Source of the DNA: an uncultured Psychrobacillus sp.
GTDB taxonomy: Bacteria > Bacillota > Bacilli > Bacillales_A > Planococcaceae
Assembly: GCA_934234185.1 (NCBI GenBank)
Contig: CAKQHO010000041.1
Span: forward strand, 1-26,020
DNA: 26,020 nucleotides
Reading direction: 5' to 3'
The notes under the pieces: model-generated
What the model was told of the DNA's origin: nothing
The model's database searches: none
Seen by the model: only the letters and a program-made list of their open reading frames with translations
Position numbers and translations under genes: made by a program
Shown here: positions 6,771-14,341 of the stretch, piece after piece
Layout: each line of letters starts with the position of its first letter
Position numbering within the stretch: position 1 is the stretch's first letter

Positions 6771-7570
6771 AAGGACTTTTAATATACGAGCCTAAAGAAA
6801 TCGTACGCAATCAGAATTTCATTGATCGGCTAATTCATGCTGGTAAACTTAATGGTCTCGATATGCAGGTGTTAGATGACCAGCAAGCTGAATACCCAAA
6901 AGCTGACTTTATCTTTTTTAGATCACGGAATTCAAAGCTCTCCAAGCAATTGGAGAGCAAAGGAGTTCCTATGTTTAACCGTGCCCAGGTCAATGAAATT
7001 GCCAATGATAAATGGAAGGCTTTACAGCTTGTCCAGCTTTTGGGGATCGCAACGGTACCTACTATAAAGGTCACGGACGTTTCGGAGATTACGGAATATC
7101 CAGTGGTGCTAAAAACAGTGGACGGACATGGCGGAATGCAGGTTGAGCTGTTTAAGGAAGCCGACCATACTGCCGAATTTATCGAAACGTATAGTGAACA
7201 AACAATTATTGCCCAGCAATATATTGAAACAAATGCGACAGATGTACGAGTGTTTATGCTTGGAACAGAGGTAGTAGGAGCTGTGAAACGCATTGGTGCA
7301 CCAAACAGCTTTAAATCTAATTTTACACTTGGTGGGACAGTTGAAAAATACATACTGGATGCTAATCAGGAAGCGGATGTTCAGAAAATCGCACGGGCCC
7401 TAAAAAGTGATTATATTGGGATGGATTTTCTCTTGCTGCCTAATGGTGGCTGGATTTTTAACGAGTTAGAGGACCCTGTCGGAGCACGCTCCTTTTTCCA
7501 AACCACACAAACTGATATAGCTATTCCCATCATGAATTATATAAAAAGTAAACTTATAGAAAAAGAGTGA
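6767..7570 (+). CDS. RimK-like ATP-grasp ligase, second of a tandem pair
   Basis: A 267-residue paralogue-like partner of the preceding gene. ATP-grasp features: ANDKWKALQL (80-89), ATP-binding Lys116 in YPVVLKTVDGHGGMQVEL, hinge AQQYI, TDVRVFMLGTEVVGAVKR, SNFTLGG (184-190), Asp220 (IGMD) and Glu233 in FNELEDPVGARSF. The usual EVNSSPG substrate/metal motif is NELEDP, another departure from RimK. The N-terminal domain has FRSRN (51-55) and is shorter than in partner one. The four-base ATGA overlap replaces an intergenic ribosome binding site. Both proteins keep the ATP and metal residues, so both are probably catalytic. A role in peptide tailoring, an amino-acid ligation or a peptidyl cofactor is possible; none is shown by the neighbours. 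The gene ends in a shared bidirectional terminator. Confidence 0.78.
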   Translation: MKGLLIYEPKEIVRNQNFIDRLIHAGKLNGLDMQVLDDQQAEYPKADFIFFRSRNSKLSKQLESKGVPMFNRAQVNEIANDKWKALQLVQLLGIATVPTIKVTDVSEITEYPVVLKTVDGHGGMQVELFKEADHTAEFIETYSEQTIIAQQYIETNATDVRVFMLGTEVVGAVKRIGAPNSFKSNFTLGGTVEKYILDANQEADVQKIARALKSDYIGMDFLLLPNGGWIFNELEDPVGARSFFQTTQTDIAIPIMNYIKSKLIEKE

Positions 7571-7597
7571 CCCTTTTTAAAAGGAGTCACTTTTTTT
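7566..7597. terminator. Bidirectional terminator between convergent genes
   Basis: AGTGAC (7566-7571) pairs with GTCACT (7586-7591), extended inward by CC/GG and T/A pairs. Seven T residues follow on the plus strand (7591-7597), and the minus strand ends in CTCTTTTTC. It overlaps both stop codons and can serve the ATP-grasp pair and the convergent DUF3784 gene. Confidence 0.8.
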
Positions 7598-7909
7598 ATA
7601 TCTATTTCCTGCATTCATATATATCAGTCCTCCAAAAATGATAAAGAAAAATAATGCAAGACCTATGTAAAATACACTCATCTGCTCAATAGCAAGCCCT
7701 ACCGTCCAAAGGATCATGCTAAAGCTTAGACCAAACATTAGCTTACCCATAGCTTTACATAAAGCTTTCGTATCGTATTTTGCCCTTTCCTCTTCTGGCA
7801 TTGTATTATAGCCCGCTATTAGCATACTCCCTTTCCCCATCGATAAATAAACTCCTAGTAATATAAATAATATTATTACCCCTATCATAATCCACAAACC
7901 TGCATTCAT
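7577..7909 (-). CDS. DUF3784 family small membrane protein
   Basis: A 110-residue protein with three hydrophobic segments (about 4-24, 53-70 and 77-97). Between the first and second lies the signature GKGSMLIAGYNTMPEEERAKYD followed by KALCKAMGKLMF, which I recognise from DUF3784 proteins of Firmicutes. Function is unknown for the family. I place the start at ATG 7909, five bases after AAAGGGGTGGG; the GTG at 7918 lies inside that binding site. It is convergent to the ATP-grasp pair and downstream of valS, with its own presumed promoter in 7910-8020. Nothing links it functionally to its neighbours. Confidence 0.8.
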   Translation of the reverse strand: MNAGLWIMIGVIILFILLGVYLSMGKGSMLIAGYNTMPEEERAKYDTKALCKAMGKLMFGLSFSMILWTVGLAIEQMSVFYIGLALFFFIIFGGLIYMNAGNRYKKSDSF

Positions 7910-8022
7910 GTAACCCACCCCTTTAACAGTTGTCCTACTAATTCTACTACATATTTCCTTTTAATAAAAAATGAAGAGAAGTATACTTTTAGATAGTTGG
8001 ATCTAAATTCCACTCTACATAA

Positions 8023-8051
8023 TAAAAAGGAGCAGCACGGGGCTGCTCCTT
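8023..8051 (-). terminator. valS terminator
   Basis: A perfect 10-bp stem (AAGGAGCAGC at 8027-8036, GCTGCTCCTT at 8042-8051) with a 5-base loop, followed on the minus strand by a T run, seven bases after the valS stop codon. Confidence 0.9.
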
Positions 8052-8057
8052 GATTTA

Positions 8058-10700
8058 TTACAAATTATTTAATTCTTCTATACGTTTTAATACAGTTGCA
8101 TGCTTTTCTAGGTAATCTTGCTCCTTCGCACGCTCCTCAGCTACTACTGATGCCGGAGCCTTTGAAACAAAGCGTTCATTAGACAACTTGCCTTGAACTA
8201 ACTTTACTTCTTTTGCCCATTTTTCTAGTTCTTTTTCAAGACGAGCTTTCTCCGCATCGATATCAATCAATCCTTGTAATGGCAGATACAATAATGCACC
8301 TGTTACTACTGCAGACATAGATTGACCAGGATCATCCAGGTCTTGCCCAATTACTAGAGGCTCTGGATTACAGAATCTTTCAAGGTACTTGGCATTCTCC
8401 TCCAGAATTGCAAGCGTATCAGCATCCTTCGTAGAAATATATAAAGGTACCTTCTTGCTCATAGGCGTTTGAACCTCTGCACGAATGTTGCGAACAGAGC
8501 GAATGATTTCAGCTAACAGCTGCATACCATTTGCTTTTTCATTATCCGTAAAGGATTCATTTACCGTCGGCCAAGCCGCTACTGTAATAGACTCCCCTTC
8601 ATGCGGAAGGTTTTGCCATATTTCCTCTGTAATAAAAGGCATGAAAGGATGTAATAGACGCATCGTGTTATCTAATACATATGCTAAAACTGAACGAGTA
8701 GTTAGCTTCGCTTCTTCATCCTCACCATTAAGCGGTAACTTCGCCATTTCAATATACCAGTCACAGAAGTCATCCCAGATGAAGTTGTATAAAGCACGAC
8801 CAACTTCACCAAACTCATAGCGCTCAGACAATCTGGTTACCTGTTCAATCGTTTCGTTCAGACGAGTCAGAATCCATGCATCTGCAACTGACTTTTTGCC
8901 TTCCAGATTAATCTCTTCGAATTTTAGTCCATCCATATTCATTAAAGCAAAACGGGAGGCATTCCAGATCTTATTGGCAAAGTTCCAAACTGCCTCTACC
9001 TTTTCTACAGAGAAGCGTAAATCTTGACCAGGAGAAGTACCTGTACTCAAGAAATAACGTAAGGAATCTGCTCCATACTTATCAATAACATCCATAGGAT
9101 CAATCCCATTTCCAAGAGACTTAGACATTTTGCGTCCATCCTCTGCACGTACTAAGCCGTGAATTAATACATCTTCGAACGGGCGAGTCCCTGTAAACTC
9201 AATCCCTTGGAATATCATTCGTGATACCCAGAATAAAATGATATCATACCCTGTTACCAATGTATTAGTTGGGTAATAGCGTTTCATCATCTCATTTTCT
9301 TCGTCTGGCCAGCCAAGTGTTGAGAAGGGCCATAAGGCAGATGAGAACCAAGTATCTAATACATCTTCATCTTGCTTCCAGTTTTCTTCGTCTGCTGGAG
9401 GCTCTTGCCCCACGTATACCTCGCCTGTTTCCTTATGATACCAAGCTGGAATTCGATGTCCCCACCATAATTGACGAGAAATACACCAGTCATGAATATT
9501 TTCCATCCAACGTAAATACGTTTTACCAAAACGATCTGGTACAAAGTTTACTTTTCCTTCTGTTTCTTGTAGCTTAATCGCTTCCTGTGCAAGAGGCTGC
9601 ATTTTAACAAACCATTGAGTCGATAAGTAAGGTTCTACAACAGCATTACTACGCTCAGAATGTCCTACCGAATGCATATGCTCTTCTACCTTAAATAACA
9701 CACCAGCTTCTTGAAGATCCTGAACAATTTGCTTACGGCATTCGAAGCGATCCATTCCTTCATATTTACCAGCATTTTTATTCATTGAACCATCTTCATT
9801 CATCACAAGGACACGCTCAAGATTATGGCGGTTCCCTATTTCAAAATCATTCGGGTCATGTGCAGGTGTTATTTTTACAGCCCCACTACCAAACTCCATA
9901 TCCACATAATCATCTGCTACAATTGGAATCTCTCTGCCTACGATAGGTAGCTTTACAGTCTTTCCAATTAAATGCTTATAGCGGTCATCCTCTGGATGAA
10001 CTGCAACTGCCGTATCTCCAAGCATTGTTTCTGGTCTAGTTGTCGCAACATCAATAGAACCAGTACCATCAGTTAGTGGGTAATGCATATGATAGAATGC
10101 ACCCTGTACATCCTTATGGATTACTTCAATATCGGATAGAGCGGTTTGAGTTGTAGGATCCCAGTTGATAATACGTTTTCCTCTATATATTAGCCCTTTA
10201 TTATAGAGCTTCACAAAAACCTCTTTAACCGCATTGGATAATCCTTCATCCAGAGTAAAACGTTCTCGAGAATAGTCTAACCCCAGTCCTAGCTTAGACC
10301 ATTGCTCACGAATATGACCAGCATATTCCTCTTTCCATTTCCAGGTTTCTTCTACAAATTTTTCACGACCTAAATCATAGCGAGATACATTGTTTGCACG
10401 TAGCTTTTCTTCTACTTTTGCCTGTGTCGCAATACCAGCATGGTCCATTCCTGGTAGCCAGAGAGCATCATATCCCTGCATACGCTTCATACGGATCAAA
10501 ATATCTTGCAGTGTTGTATCCCAAGCATGACCTAAGTGTAGCTTTCCAGTTACATTTGGTGGTGGAATTACAATCGTATACGGCTTTTTATCACTTTCCG
10601 GATGTGCTTCAAAGAATTTTCCTTCTAGCCACCACTCATAACGCCCTTGTTCAATCGTTTGTGGATCATACTTGGTAGACATTGATGTTTCATTTGTCAT
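8058..10700 (-). CDS. valS: Valyl-tRNA synthetase
   Basis: Charges tRNA-Val with valine in the cytoplasm. The 880-residue class I synthetase has the HIGH motif as HLGH (55-58, in PPPNVTGKLHLGHAWD), the editing domain with TTRPETMLGDTAVAVHP, the KMSKS motif at 524-528, the tRNA-binding helical domain, and the C-terminal coiled coil (about 815-880) special to ValRS. Length and N-terminus match B. subtilis ValS. The start is ATG 10700, after GGGAGG; upstream in-frame sequence belongs to the T-box leader and is not translated. Expression is under T-box control (see the leader entry). It is normally followed by folC; here a DUF3784 gene and an ATP-grasp pair intervene. Confidence 0.98.
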   Translation of the reverse strand: MTNETSMSTKYDPQTIEQGRYEWWLEGKFFEAHPESDKKPYTIVIPPPNVTGKLHLGHAWDTTLQDILIRMKRMQGYDALWLPGMDHAGIATQAKVEEKLRANNVSRYDLGREKFVEETWKWKEEYAGHIREQWSKLGLGLDYSRERFTLDEGLSNAVKEVFVKLYNKGLIYRGKRIINWDPTTQTALSDIEVIHKDVQGAFYHMHYPLTDGTGSIDVATTRPETMLGDTAVAVHPEDDRYKHLIGKTVKLPIVGREIPIVADDYVDMEFGSGAVKITPAHDPNDFEIGNRHNLERVLVMNEDGSMNKNAGKYEGMDRFECRKQIVQDLQEAGVLFKVEEHMHSVGHSERSNAVVEPYLSTQWFVKMQPLAQEAIKLQETEGKVNFVPDRFGKTYLRWMENIHDWCISRQLWWGHRIPAWYHKETGEVYVGQEPPADEENWKQDEDVLDTWFSSALWPFSTLGWPDEENEMMKRYYPTNTLVTGYDIILFWVSRMIFQGIEFTGTRPFEDVLIHGLVRAEDGRKMSKSLGNGIDPMDVIDKYGADSLRYFLSTGTSPGQDLRFSVEKVEAVWNFANKIWNASRFALMNMDGLKFEEINLEGKKSVADAWILTRLNETIEQVTRLSERYEFGEVGRALYNFIWDDFCDWYIEMAKLPLNGEDEEAKLTTRSVLAYVLDNTMRLLHPFMPFITEEIWQNLPHEGESITVAAWPTVNESFTDNEKANGMQLLAEIIRSVRNIRAEVQTPMSKKVPLYISTKDADTLAILEENAKYLERFCNPEPLVIGQDLDDPGQSMSAVVTGALLYLPLQGLIDIDAEKARLEKELEKWAKEVKLVQGKLSNERFVSKAPASVVAEERAKEQDYLEKHATVLKRIEELNNL

Positions 10701-10726
10701 AATGGTTTCCTCCCGTTTTTTGAAAA

Positions 10727-10981
10727 TAAAAAAACTCCTTTCATCACTAAAGGACGAAGGAGTTTGTTTCGCGGTACCACCTTTATTCGCAGATGCAGCA
10801 TACACATCACGCTCTCAATTAGATAACGGCTTCAAACCGGCTATTGCTACTAATTGTTCACAACAGCTGCTCTTGGGCTACCTTCAAATGGTGGCTAACA
10901 GAAACATTTCAGCAGGCTGTTTCCTTTCTTTCGAGAGCCAGGACATTTTACTCTTCCCATTCATAGCATCGATATTCAGTT
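10727..10981 (-). promoter_or_regulatory. T-box riboswitch leader of valS
   Basis: On the minus strand a 250-base leader precedes valS. It contains the T-box core AAGGTGGTACCGCGAA (10783-10768), whose UGGU bulge can pair with the ACCA end of uncharged tRNA-Val. Immediately downstream is the competing terminator: AAACTCCTT/AAGGAGTTT (10732-10740 and 10757-10765) and a T run. In stem I, GAAGGTAGCCC (10885-10875) places the valine codon GTA (10881-10879) opposite an AGTA bulge near GGGAAGAGTA, as expected for a specifier loop. Family knowledge: uncharged tRNA-Val stabilises the antiterminator and lets valS be transcribed. Confidence 0.93.
10732..10765 (-). terminator. Regulated terminator of the valS T-box
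   Basis: A 9-bp perfect stem followed by seven T residues on the minus strand, just after the T-box sequence. The 5' arm also pairs in the antiterminator, so readthrough depends on tRNA binding. Confidence 0.9.
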
Positions 10982-11007
10982 GTACCTATTGTATAGGATG
11001 ATATTAT
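10980..11007 (+). promoter_or_regulatory. Possible promoter of the 63-residue membrane protein
   Basis: TTGTAC (10980-10985) and TATTAT (11002-11007) with 16-base spacing lie about 40 bases before the start of the plus-strand small gene. They overlap the divergent valS promoter. Confidence 0.4.
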
Positions 11008-11017
11008 ATGCCGTCAA
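10988..11017 (-). promoter_or_regulatory. valS promoter
   Basis: Minus strand: -35 TTGACG (11017-11012) and -10 TATACA (spacing 16) or TACAAT (spacing 18) at 10995-10988. This sigma-A-type promoter would start the T-box leader near 10981. Confidence 0.65.
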
Positions 11018-11046
11018 GCTTCATATGGTGAAAGGAGGTATAACAA

Positions 11047-11238
11047 ATGAAAAGAGGATATAACCCATATCTATTACCGTATTGGCTGCGGACGATTCGC
11101 TTTTATTGTAAAGGTATAATCATACCTATTTGCGGATTTCAGTTTATCCGAGTAATTATCATCCCTACTACATGGGATTTTTTCCTATTAATGTTTTTAA
11201 TCTTTCTTTGGTATTTATTTCTCAAAGACATTATTTGA
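11047..11238 (+). CDS. Small hydrophobic membrane protein, 63 residues
   Basis: A short gene with a perfect AAAGGAGGT ribosome binding site (11031-11039) seven bases before the ATG, which makes translation likely. The product is basic and aromatic at the N-terminus (MKRGYNPYLLPYWLRTIRFY) and then has one long or two short hydrophobic segments (about 23-40 and 43-61). No family is recognised. It is transcribed away from the valS T-box leader, and its last 24 bases overlap the 3' end of the convergent SpoVID-like gene. It occupies the slot where B. subtilis has ysxE, but is unrelated in size and strand. Whether it is spore-related is unknown. Confidence 0.65.
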   Translation: MKRGYNPYLLPYWLRTIRFYCKGIIIPICGFQFIRVIIIPTTWDFFLLMFLIFLWYLFLKDII

Positions 11239-11928
11239 TGGAAATGTTACCTTGGTATACCCATCCTCTAGACTATGAATAAATTCAAGCTCTGAATCAA
11301 ATGACGGACCTTCTACATTCGTTTCTGTCACACTGATTCTTGGTTCTTCTTTTTCTACTTTCGGAGAAGCTTCTAGCACTACTTCTTCCGTAAAGGATTT
11401 GTTGGACGATTCAAATATCTCAACCGCTGAAGAGCTACTAGACGATGATTCTAATACGATAGGTGCTCTAGAGGATGATTCCATGGTTTTTTCCTGTAGC
11501 TTTTCCCCTGGCTCCATTACTGGCTTACTAGTTTCGTATTCAAAGTTTACAACCCACATGATTTCGATACCATCTTGCTCAGCTTTTGTATCAATTTCTT
11601 GAACACTTACCTTTGGTGTGCACTCAGATGGAATTTTTTCCTTACTTACTTCCACACTCATAGGTACAGCATATTCAAAATAACCTAAGTCTCCTTGAAG
11701 ATCTAAATCTTCAATTTGTGTAAACTCACTTGTAGCATGGTGAGCCACTTCACCCTCTTCAAACTCCACATGACAAGTGATGTGGTAGATGCCGTTTACT
11801 TCAATGGCATCTGCCTCATTCCTGTGTATATATTGCGGAGTCACATTTACTGCTTTTACTCCCTTTGGTTTACCAAAACTTTGTGGAAAACAAAATTGCT
11901 CCTTTACTTCCCAGCTTTTCACTACCAT
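11215..11928 (-). CDS. spoVID: SpoVID-like spore coat protein lacking LysM
   Basis: A 237-residue protein in the exact place of spoVID, after hemL and before valS. Residues 1-130 form a beta-rich N-terminal domain (starting VVKSWEVKEQFCFP), the type found in SpoVID and related coat morphogenesis proteins. Residues 140-200 are acidic, Ser/Glu-rich and low-complexity (SSSSSSS at about 162-168). The C-terminus ends EFIHSLEDGYTKVTF plus ten residues. In Bacillus SpoVID a similar (F/Y)TK-V segment leads into a C-terminal LysM domain; here the chain stops instead, and no LysM sequence appears in the other frames downstream. Family knowledge: SpoVID drives coat encasement of the forespore, working with SpoIVA, SafA and CotE. 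The start ATG 11928 follows AAGGAGG, and a sigma-E-like promoter precedes it. Identification rests on position, N-terminal domain and promoter, not strong overall identity. Confidence 0.65.
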   Translation of the reverse strand: MVVKSWEVKEQFCFPQSFGKPKGVKAVNVTPQYIHRNEADAIEVNGIYHITCHVEFEEGEVAHHATSEFTQIEDLDLQGDLGYFEYAVPMSVEVSKEKIPSECTPKVSVQEIDTKAEQDGIEIMWVVNFEYETSKPVMEPGEKLQEKTMESSSRAPIVLESSSSSSSAVEIFESSNKSFTEEVVLEASPKVEKEEPRISVTETNVEGPSFDSELEFIHSLEDGYTKVTFPSNNVFEK

Positions 11929-11952
11929 ACTTTAGCCTCCTTCTTATAGGAC

Positions 11953-11981
11953 AACTTATGATATAAAAAGAGAAAATATGA
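11953..11981 (-). promoter_or_regulatory. Sigma-E-like promoter of the spoVID-like gene
   Basis: Minus strand: TCATATT (11981-11975) fits the sigma-E -35 consensus KMATATT perfectly. After 14 bases, CATAAGTT (11960-11953) fits six of eight positions of CATACAHT. The start of transcription would fall just upstream of the AAGGAGG ribosome binding site, and a hemL terminator lies upstream. Mother-cell expression during sporulation is inferred. Confidence 0.6.
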
Positions 11982-12024
11982 AAATCTCCTTCAACAGCTA
12001 AGCGCATTTTTCCAATTGCTCGTA

Positions 12025-12059
12025 TAAAAAAGGAGGCTACTCTTAAATGAATAGCCTCC
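12025..12059 (-). terminator. Terminator of the heme operon (after hemL)
   Basis: GGAGGCTA (12032-12039) pairs with TAGCCTCC (12052-12059) around a 12-base loop, followed on the minus strand by seven T residues. It lies just after the hemL stop codon and isolates the spoVID-like gene from the heme operon. Confidence 0.9.
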
Positions 12060-12065
12060 AGCATT

Positions 12066-13358
12066 TTATTTTGATAGTTTTTCAAATACAGTATGGAATG
12101 CTTGAACAGTTTTCTCGATATGCTCCTCTGTATGAGCTGTTGATAGGAACATGCCTTCGAATTGGGAAGGTGGCAGATAGATCCCTTCCTCCGCCATTAA
12201 GCGATAATATTTTCCGAATAGCTCCAAGTCCGATGTTCTCGCTACATCATAGCTAGTAACATGTTCATTTGTAAAGAAGAAGCCTATCATAGAACCAGCG
12301 CGGTTAACTGTATGAGGGATATTATACTTACTTGCCGCTTCCTTAAAACCAGCTTCTAATAGATCGCCTAGCTTCATGAAATACTTATAGGAATCCTCTG
12401 TTAAACGAGATAATGTTTCATAACCAGCAGTCATTGCTAAAGGGTTCCCAGATAGAGTACCAGCTTGGTAGACGGAGCCTGCCGGTGCAATCATCTCCAT
12501 AATTTCTCGTTTACCACCAAATGCCCCTACTGGCAGACCTCCGCCAATAACTTTACCAAGACATGTTAAGTCTGGAGTAACACCAAAATAACCTTGAGCA
12601 CAATTATAGCCAACACGGAATCCTGTCATTACCTCATCAAAAATTAACACAGTACCATTTTTTTCTGTTAGCACTCTTAATTCTTCTAAGAACCCTTCTA
12701 CTGGTGGAACAACTCCCATGTTCCCAGCAACTGGCTCGACGATAACTGCTGCTAAATCGTCTCCAAAGTTTTCAAAAACATAGCGAACGCCTTCAATATC
12801 ATTATATGCTACCGTAATGGTATTTTTCGCCACAGCTTCTGGAACACCAGGGCTATCAGGTAAACCAAGTGTTGCTACCCCTGAACCAGCTTTAATTAAC
12901 AAGCTATCGCCATGTCCGTGGTAACAGCCTTCGAATTTTAAGATTTTGTTTCTACCTGTATATCCTCGAGCTAAACGTAGCGCACTCATCGTAGCCTCAG
13001 TCCCAGAAGAAACCATACGAATCATATCAATTGATGGTACTCGGTCAATTACGAGCTGTGCCAGCTTGTTCTCAATTAACGTAGACGCCCCAAAGCTTGT
13101 CCCTGTTTCAGCAACCTCTTGAATAGCTTTGACAACATTCGGCTCTGTATGTCCAAGGATAAGAGGTCCCCAAGATAAGACATAGTCGATATATTCATTT
13201 CCATCAATATCAGTGAGAATTGCACCTTTTCCGCTTTTCATGAAGATTGGATCCATATCTACTGATTTAAATGCTCGAACGGGACTGTTAACGCCACCAG
13301 GCATTAAATCCTTTGCTTCAGTAAACGCTAGTTTCGATTGTTCATATGATTTTCCCAT
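12066..13358 (-). CDS. hemL: Glutamate-1-semialdehyde 2,1-aminomutase
   Basis: Converts glutamate-1-semialdehyde to 5-aminolevulinate, the second step of the C5 heme pathway. The 430-residue class III aminotransferase-fold enzyme shows LMPGGVNSPVRAF, the SSGTEATMSALRLARG phosphate-binding region, CYHGHGDS, FDEVMTGFRV and the PLP lysine (about Lys269) in LGKVIGGGLP. Sequence is very close to B. subtilis HemL throughout. I start at ATG 13358, preceded by GGAGG, rather than a TTG six codons upstream. The ATG overlaps the hemB stop as TAATG, so the two are probably translationally coupled. Last gene of hemAXCDBL. Confidence 0.98.
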   Translation of the reverse strand: MGKSYEQSKLAFTEAKDLMPGGVNSPVRAFKSVDMDPIFMKSGKGAILTDIDGNEYIDYVLSWGPLILGHTEPNVVKAIQEVAETGTSFGASTLIENKLAQLVIDRVPSIDMIRMVSSGTEATMSALRLARGYTGRNKILKFEGCYHGHGDSLLIKAGSGVATLGLPDSPGVPEAVAKNTITVAYNDIEGVRYVFENFGDDLAAVIVEPVAGNMGVVPPVEGFLEELRVLTEKNGTVLIFDEVMTGFRVGYNCAQGYFGVTPDLTCLGKVIGGGLPVGAFGGKREIMEMIAPAGSVYQAGTLSGNPLAMTAGYETLSRLTEDSYKYFMKLGDLLEAGFKEAASKYNIPHTVNRAGSMIGFFFTNEHVTSYDVARTSDLELFGKYYRLMAEEGIYLPPSQFEGMFLSTAHTEEHIEKTVQAFHTVFEKLSK

Positions 13359-14341
13359 TATTTTTCCTCCAGCCAACGTGCCACATCTTTTGCATGGTAC
13401 GTTAAAATAATGTCTGCTCCTGCTCTTTTCATGCCAGTTAGCGTTTCTAGAACAGTTTCTTTTTCATTAATCCACCCATTAATGGCAGCTGCCTTAACCA
13501 TTGCATACTCCCCACTTACATTATAAGCAACGATTGGTAAATCAAAGTTATTTTTAACATCACGGATAATATCTAAATAGGAAAGAGCCGGCTTAACAAT
13601 TAAGAAATCTGCCCCTTCTTCTACATCAGATGCTGCCTCACGCATAGCCTCTGTACGATTAGAGTAATCCATTTGATAAGTTTTACGATCACCAAACTTA
13701 GGCGCACCATCTGCTGCTTCACGGAATGGACCATAATATGCAGAAGCATATTTCACCGCGTAGCTCATAATTGGAATATGTTGAAACCCTGCGTTATCTA
13801 AACCTACGCGGATTGCTGCTACAAAGCCATCCATCATGTTAGAAGGTGCTATAATATCTGCACCAGCTTGCGCTTGGCTAATAGCTGTTTTTGCAAGTAA
13901 GTCTAGCGAAGGATCATTTAGAATTTGTTCATTTTCGTCCACTACCCCACAATGTCCATGGTCAGTAAACTCACAGAGACAAGTGTCTGCGATTACCATC
14001 AGTTGCGGATGACGTTCTTTAATAAGACGTATTGCTTTTTGAACGATACCATGATCATGGTATGCTTGTGTTCCCACTGCATCTTTTTCTGCAGGAATAC
14101 CGAATAGGATAACTGAAGGAATTCCCAGGCTTACCACTTCATCTATTTCTTCTTCTAGACGATCTAAAGAAAATTGAAAAATACCTGGCATAGATGCTAC
14201 CGGATTTTTAATATTCTCCCCATCCATTACGAAGATAGGATAGATTAAGTCCTCTTTATGTAGATATGTTTCTTTTACCATCGAGCGAATACCAGCAGTA
14301 TGTCTTAAGCGACGGTGACGCTGAAAATGTAATTCTGTCAT
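13358..14341 (-). CDS. hemB: Delta-aminolevulinic acid dehydratase (porphobilinogen synthase)
   Basis: Condenses two 5-aminolevulinates to porphobilinogen. The 327-residue protein has the zinc cysteines in DTCLCEFTDHGHC (Cys121, Cys123, Cys131), so it is a zinc-dependent form. Its two active-site lysines are Lys197 (SYAVKYAS) and Lys250 (LIVKPALSY). PSNMMDGF and the YNVSGEYAM segment near the C-terminus are also intact. The start ATG 14341 overlaps the hemD stop as ATGA and is preceded by an AAGGAAGAG binding site; the family begins at this residue (MTELHFQRHRRLR). Part of the heme operon. Confidence 0.98.
   Translation of the reverse strand: MTELHFQRHRRLRHTAGIRSMVKETYLHKEDLIYPIFVMDGENIKNPVASMPGIFQFSLDRLEEEIDEVVSLGIPSVILFGIPAEKDAVGTQAYHDHGIVQKAIRLIKERHPQLMVIADTCLCEFTDHGHCGVVDENEQILNDPSLDLLAKTAISQAQAGADIIAPSNMMDGFVAAIRVGLDNAGFQHIPIMSYAVKYASAYYGPFREAADGAPKFGDRKTYQMDYSNRTEAMREAASDVEEGADFLIVKPALSYLDIIRDVKNNFDLPIVAYNVSGEYAMVKAAAINGWINEKETVLETLTGMKRAGADIILTYHAKDVARWLEEK

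Noticed and set aside
6835..7353. 172-codon frame antisense to the second ATP-grasp gene
   Set aside because: The plus-strand frame encodes clear ATP-grasp motifs; the antisense frame has no recognisable family or ribosome binding site.
11870..12085. Minus-strand 71-codon frame between hemL and the spoVID-like gene
   Set aside because: It spans the hemL terminator and the sigma-E-like promoter and overlaps both genes in other frames.
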